Source: Progne subis subis
Lineage: Eukaryota > Chordata > Aves > Passeriformes > Hirundinidae
DNA: 64,000 nucleotides
NCBI GenBank assembly: GCA_022316685.1
Contig: JAKJHU010000030.1
Location: 9,796,360-9,860,359, forward strand
Direction: 5' to 3'
The notes under the pieces are model-generated. The model was not told the origin of the DNA, searched no databases, and worked only from the letters and a program-made list of their open reading frames with translations. Both the position numbers and the translations under genes were made by a program. Every line of letters begins with the position of its first letter. Position 1 is the stretch's first letter. Of this stretch, positions 56,928-64,000 are shown piece after piece.

Positions 56928-57231
56928 TGTGCATGGATGACTGTATACAAAATTATTAAAATATGCTGAAAAGCTCTTTAATCTGGAAAGGAAACAGATG
57001 CAATTCAAGATCATTCTTGCTACCTAAATCACTTAATGTAGGCATTTTATGGCTCATGTCCTTTCTAGCCACTACTCCAAATGTAGTCTGCTTGTGTGCT
57101 TCTAGCAGGTCTCAAATATTGGTACCACAAGCCTAGAAAAGATACCTTTTCCAAGGACAGAAACAGCTTTCTACTTGCATTTGACTTCTTTAACAGTAGA
57201 GGACAGAACAATTTGTTAGCTATATTTATGG

Positions 57232-57233
<2 letters not shown>

Positions 57234-57264
<31 letters not shown>
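57234..57264. repeat. T31 homopolymer
   Basis: Thirty-one T followed by six C, close to a short CR1 scrap. Confidence 0.92.
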
Positions 57265-57324
57265 CCCCCCTGGAAGAAAGCCTGAACTACATTCCTATCT
57301 TTTTTCTTTTTTTTCCCCCACAAG

Positions 57325-57398
57325 CACCATTGAAGTCCAGCTCCTGACCCTGCATAGGATAGTCCTAAGAATCACACCATGTGCCTAAGAATGTTGTC
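57325..57398 (-). mobile_element. Short CR1 scrap
   Basis: AAGTCCAGCTCCTGACCCTG and AAGAATCACACCATGTGCCT resemble the same 3' region as the copy at 48040-48390. It follows a T31 run and a T/C tract. Only about 75 bp are recognisable. Confidence 0.65.
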
Positions 57399-58916
57399 CC
57401 TGTTCATGTTATTAGGCATATATTTAAAGTAATGAAAAGAATTGATTCATTATTCAAGAGTAGTGAGCACTTGAAATAAAATACAAGGAATTTTGACCAT
57501 TTCAATAGTTTTCCACAATTATTAAGATTGACTAAGAAACTAGATAGATATTTAACAAAGTTGCAGATAGTATAACAACAGCAAGTGCACTGCTGAATTT
57601 ATATGAAAAAATATGGGACAAAAGCAAAGTCTTCACAACAGTGTGCAGCCTTTTCTATAATATTGCACTTTTGGTAGTTTACAAATATGCAAGGTAAAAG
57701 TTATTGTTATTATTATTTAACTTCAAAGCAAATAAAACAAAATCGTATTTCTTAGAAAGGATTTCACTGCACGCTACAGACATGATTAATGATGCCCAAC
57801 ACAAGATTAGTTCTTTTTGTTTTTAAACTCTCTCCTAAAACCAATATACAATATACATTTTCAGAACTGTGTAAAATTTCAAAGAGTAACCTGATTAACT
57901 TATTTACCCATTCCTACATGCCAGTAAGTTGTCAGCACTTAGGCACATTACTCTGCAATACGAGAATACCAAGGTGACTGGTAGCAACTGGATTTAAAAT
58001 GAGATTAATTAGGTACCCTAAACACACAGTACATGTTTAGTATTGTAAATTTAGAAAATAATGTCTTCTCATCAACAAAGAGTTCCTTAGAAATTTAAGT
58101 TCTGTAAACTTATTTGGCAGTATCTCTTAGGGGAAAGTGATCAAATGAAAGTGGAGAACACCTATTGAAAAAAAAATAAAGTCAATAAAACTTCTATAGA
58201 AACACATGAATTAGTTTATGCACAGATAAAAATCCATAGAAGCTGCAGAGAAGATGCTGAAAAACAATAATTAGAATTTCTGCATATGTACATGTATGTT
58301 ACAGCAAAAAGTACATTTTCCTAAATAAAGCCAATTATTTAAAAATCACATAAGAGATTTTTAAAAAAAACCAGGGTTGACAAAACCTTCCCCAAACTGC
58401 TTATGAAAATTCAAACAGGACTAATTTCATAGTATAATTTTTCTAAGTGAAACAATTTTACATATAATATCTGGAAGCACTGAGAACCAACGCAAATGGA
58501 CAGGTGTTAATGAATTAAAATAACAATTTTCAAAGTCAAGATGCTCAGTGAAGCACCAGTGAAAATATAAAAGGAAAAAAAATAGGTTTTCTTATGCATA
58601 TGTTAGAACTATGTTGGCTAAAAATACAGAGAAATCTGTTTCAGGATTTAAGCTCTTAATTACCTCTGCATAATTTTCTTAAGTAACTTGTAGGAACAAT
58701 TTTTTAAAAAGTAATACAATCTACAGACATAAGAAAGTTTCTCTGTAACTGTTATCCTGGCAACTTGAGTGAAAAACATCATAGAATCACAAAACTTCTT
58801 TAATAATAAGATTATTATTTTAATCAGTTTCTCTTTTGGTGAGAGAGGAATCACTTTGTCTTGTGTTCCTTTACCCTCTGTTTATTTTTCAGCCTTAATT
58901 TTACAACATTTAGTTA

Positions 58917-60683
<1,767 letters not shown>

Positions 60684-60886
60684 TTACAGTGAAGAAAAAG
60701 GGGAAAAAAAAAAATCAGTAAATATGCCATAGAAATTTAAGTAAACCTCCTTAATTAAAAAAAGAAATGCTGAATATCTTTCCAGATTTTTTTTTTTTTT
60801 AATTGACCGAATTCATGGCTTTATTTTTATTAGCTTGGTGAAAACTCCAGACATGCAATTTTTATAGGTATAACTCAACACATATA

Positions 60887-61200
60887 AAAATTACAAAAAG
60901 ATGATGTAGCAAAGAGATTAATAGTCATATGTATCATCACATTTCCTTTAAAAACCATGAATAATTCCTCTTTATTGTAACATGAAAAAAATATGTATTA
61001 TTTACCTTAGTTTTATTATTGGTTATGATTAAATGAATTAAATGAATAAAATTACAAAAAGATGATGTAGCAAAGAGATTAATAGTCATATGTATCATCA
61101 CATTTCCTTTAAAAACCATGAATAATTCCTCTTTATTGTAACATGAAAAAAATATATATTATTTACCTTAGTATTTATTATTGGTTATGATTAAATGAAT
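60887..61200. repeat. Recent 161-bp tandem duplication
   Basis: Copy 1 (60887-61047) and copy 2 (61048-61200) run in the same direction. By eye they differ by one substitution (ATGTAT versus ATATAT) and one small indel (AGTTTTATT versus AGTATTTATT). The unit is AT-rich and not a known transposon. Its identity suggests a very young duplication, a polymorphic minisatellite or an assembly artefact. Confidence 0.92.
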
Positions 61201-61635
61201 AAGGTAACATTAAAGCATCATACATTTAACTAAATATAAAAATTGCAAATAAATAAAAGTAATACAAATATTATAGATATCAATCCATGTGGACATTATA
61301 AATATACCTTTCGTATAATTAAAAAAACCCCAAACAAACAAACAAAACAACAACAACAACAAAAACTTGAACAATTTATTGCTGAAATTTAACTCTGTAA
61401 TGTTATCCATTCTTTCTCTCCTTCCCAGTGGAATCCCAAAGAGATTAACCTCCTTTGGTTGAAGGCAGTCAGCACAATGGCCACCAAATCATTCAACAAC
61501 CAAATGGCAACCAAAAATATTTCTATGCCTAGGCCATAATCTTTTACTCTGTATTGTCAAAGTATGAGAAATACCGTATTTTCACAATGAAAGTCACAAA
61601 GAGACATTTAGTCTACAGAGAGGCTGGGGGAGGAA

Positions 61636-61954
61636 ACAAACAAACAAACAAAAAAACCCCACAAACAAACAAACAAACAAAAAAAACTACACCAAAAAAC
61701 CCCAACCAGTTACTATTTTTTGTAAAGAATTCTGGAAAATGGGCACTGTGATTCAGCAAAAAATGTGCTAACGAGACAGTCTCCTAAGAATGGCTGACTT
61801 CATGAAGATATGAAGATTGTGGCATATGGTAGAGAATTCACTGCAAAAAAAAAAAAAAAGTAAGACAAGAAAAAAAAAAAGAAAAAAGAAAAAAAAAAAG
61901 GCAGTGTTTGAGCTAGTACTTTTTTTGGGAAAAAAAAAAAAAAAAAAAAAAAAA
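61636..61954. repeat. A-rich and (CAAA)n tracts
   Basis: (CAAA)n at 61636-61707, then A runs at about 61843-61859, 61870-61899 and 61930-61954. Low complexity; the Phe-rich and Lys-rich frames are spurious. Confidence 0.85.
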
Positions 61955-63297
61955 TTACCAGCCACCCAAACTCAACTGCTCTCCTTTTGTCTTCTAATTT
62001 TCCTCAAATAGCCCCCACAAACCAATCTCCAAAGCATGGAATTGCTAATAAGAGAAGTTATTTAGAACCAATATGGTTTGGACTGTTTTTTCCTCTGAAA
62101 TTTTCAATTATTCTAATACCCTAATGTATTTTTCTGCATTTTGCCTCATTCATTTGGGGCTAGAAATTTCCTATTTTTTTTTTTTTTTTAATTGAAAATC
62201 TTACATTTTCTTACAACTTGAGTTTTGCATTGTATTTCATTGTATGAATCATGATAAAACAATGAGACTTTATAATATCGGTAGCATATGAGCCTCCACA
62301 TATATGAGATTGATGACTGCAATTTGACTTCTGTGTAGTTATTAGGAGTCCAAATCTGGTACTATTCAAGGCTATATTACCCCTTGTTTGTTCCCTCCCT
62401 GTTTCCCCCAGTCTTATGTAAAAAAACGGGCATACATGAGATTTATGTTTTCTAGGATAAGATGACATAACATATTTAATTTTTTTTTCAGAGTATTTCT
62501 TGATTTTCCAAGAAATTCATAATCCATTCAGTATGTAGTATACATTTTTGAACATGTTCCAAAGGAACTAATTTCCCTATGCCATCATATTTCTGGCTAT
62601 AAACAGGACTAACCAGATGAGGAATAAAAACTGAGCAGTAAAAGATTAGTTTCTACCAAAAGTGCAACCAGACAGTCTGCAGTGATTCAGACCATGCTCA
62701 AAGAAATATTTTTCTAGTTCCATTTAATTAAAATATACATCTTTGTTCTTAATTAAGAATTTAGTGTTGCTTTATGGCAGAGTGGAAGCAGAATACTTCA
62801 CCAGAAAGGTCAATCTGTTTCCTGTGAAGAGAGAATAAAACTGAAGCAATTTAATATGTGAGGTAACTAAGACCACAGTGTAGTTTCTGCAGCTGTGCAT
62901 GGACTTTACAAAACCCATACAACTTCAACTGATGAAAATTCATTATAAATCATCTGTATGTCTTCCAGCAACATCCCGATCTCGCTCCAGAAAAATAAAA
63001 GTCATTTAAAAATCCCATCCTCTTACCCTACTTCCTTTTATTCTCATAAATCTCTCAGACCCTAATTTTGACTTCTTTTGACTTTTGAGTTTCTTCTTTT
63101 TTTTTTTTTTTTTCTTTTGTTTTCTCCCTTCCTTTGACTTTCTTCAACATCTACTGTATACAAGGAGATGGGTAATAGATGTTGCTTACCTGAAATTTCC
63201 AACACCATTTCCCACAGCCTTTTCCTGCACAAAAGGGCAAGATACAGATTGGGTGGGTAGTCTTCAAGATGGGTAGGGAATGGGTTAACAGGCTGCA

Positions 63298-64000
63298 CTG
63301 AAAGGGTGGTGATCAATGTTTTTCACTCGGGTTGGAAGCCTATCACAACCAGATTCCCAAAGGATCAGTAATGGGCCCCATGACATTAAATATCTTCATA
63401 AATTATCTGGATCATGGGATTGAAAGCAGCCTCACCAAGTTTGTTGATGACACCAGACTGGTGGTAAGGCACAAATGTGAGAAGGAAGAGGCATTTTACA
63501 GAGAGACCTGGACAGGCTGGAGGAGAAATGTATATGATTAAGAAAAACACCCGCAAGGTTCTGCCTCTGGGATGACAGAACCAAAGAGTCCAGAACAGGC
63601 CGTGATCTGGGTGGCTGGGGAGCAGTGTTAGTGAAAGGCACCTGGGGCCTTGGTGGATGAGAAGCTGGCCGTGATACAGCAGTGTGTGGCTGCAGTGGCT
63701 GCAACAGTGAAAGCAAAATGGATCCTGGGCTGCGTCTTGAAGAAACATTATCAGCAGTGGTAGAGGTGTGATCATCCCACTCTACTAAGTACTTGCCAGG
63801 CTGCATGTGAAAGATGCAGAAAGATTCAGACAGACTGCAAAGGCAGGTCATGAAAACAATCAAAGGCCTGAAAATCTCTCCTATAAGGAAAGGCTGAAGG
63901 CATTAGTTCTTGAAGAAAAGGCTTAGGCGGGGCGATGGGGCTCATCACCACGCTCCAGTACTTAGAGAGTGGCTACAAAAATAATGGAGGCTCTCCCTTC
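63298..64000 (+). mobile_element. CR1 LINE with reverse transcriptase remnant, running off the window
   Basis: The frame at 63332-63541 reads IPKGSVMGPMTLNIFINYL then SSLTKFVDDTRLVV. These are the GxPxGS and F-DD reverse-transcriptase motifs of CR1, partly decayed (PKG for PQG). Further 3' material continues to the window end. The overlapping minus-strand frames of 129 and 143 codons are shadows. It is antisense to the host gene. Confidence 0.9.

Noticed and set aside
63386..63863. Two minus-strand open frames of 129 and 143 codons
   Set aside because: They lie antisense to a CR1 element whose plus strand carries reverse-transcriptase motifs. No domain is visible and no fitting splice sites were found.

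Overview
This is vertebrate nuclear DNA, almost certainly from a bird and probably a songbird. It is AT-rich and full of avian CR1 LINE fragments, which carry FADD/FVDD reverse-transcriptase motifs and end in copies of ATTCTATGATTCT. It also holds three solo LTRs with clean target-site duplications (TSDs). The songbird placement rests on how familiar the LTR ends look and is inference.

The window is occupied by one protein-coding gene on the minus strand: the 3' part of a CSMD-family gene (CUB and Sushi multiple domains), best matched to CSMD3. I located 18 consecutive coding exons, from 60673 down to the stop codon at 3748-3750. All have GT-AG borders and compatible phases. Joined, they give one uninterrupted frame of 893 complete codons plus a stop. 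They encode eleven sushi/CCP domains (ten single-exon, one split over two exons), a short linker exon, a conserved juxtamembrane region over three exons, a transmembrane exon, and a cytoplasmic tail with an NPMY motif and a C-terminal CTMV. The 3' UTR probably runs to about 1640. The CUB-rich 5' part of the gene lies beyond the right edge.

Layout from right to left, in transcript order: 64000-60674 is a partial intron with a CR1 at the edge and a 161-bp tandem duplication. 60673-29442 holds nine single-exon sushi domains, with introns containing several CR1 copies, an ERVK-like solo LTR (53644-54347), and a CR1 broken by a second solo LTR (32839-33314). 29197-20867 holds the split sushi, whose 8.1-kb intron contains two CR1 copies, a strong CTCF-like motif and an unexplained phase-compatible open exon candidate. 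19569-19390 is the last sushi domain. 15686-3748 holds the linker, juxtamembrane, transmembrane and tail exons, with a third solo LTR at 16697-17444 in the intron just upstream of the linker exon. 3747-1 is the 3' UTR and downstream DNA.

I found no second gene, no tRNA or rRNA, no CRISPR array and no novel multi-gene system. The most interesting items are the candidate cassette exon, the nested transposon, the three LTRs with different TSD lengths, the CTCF-like site and the recent tandem duplication.
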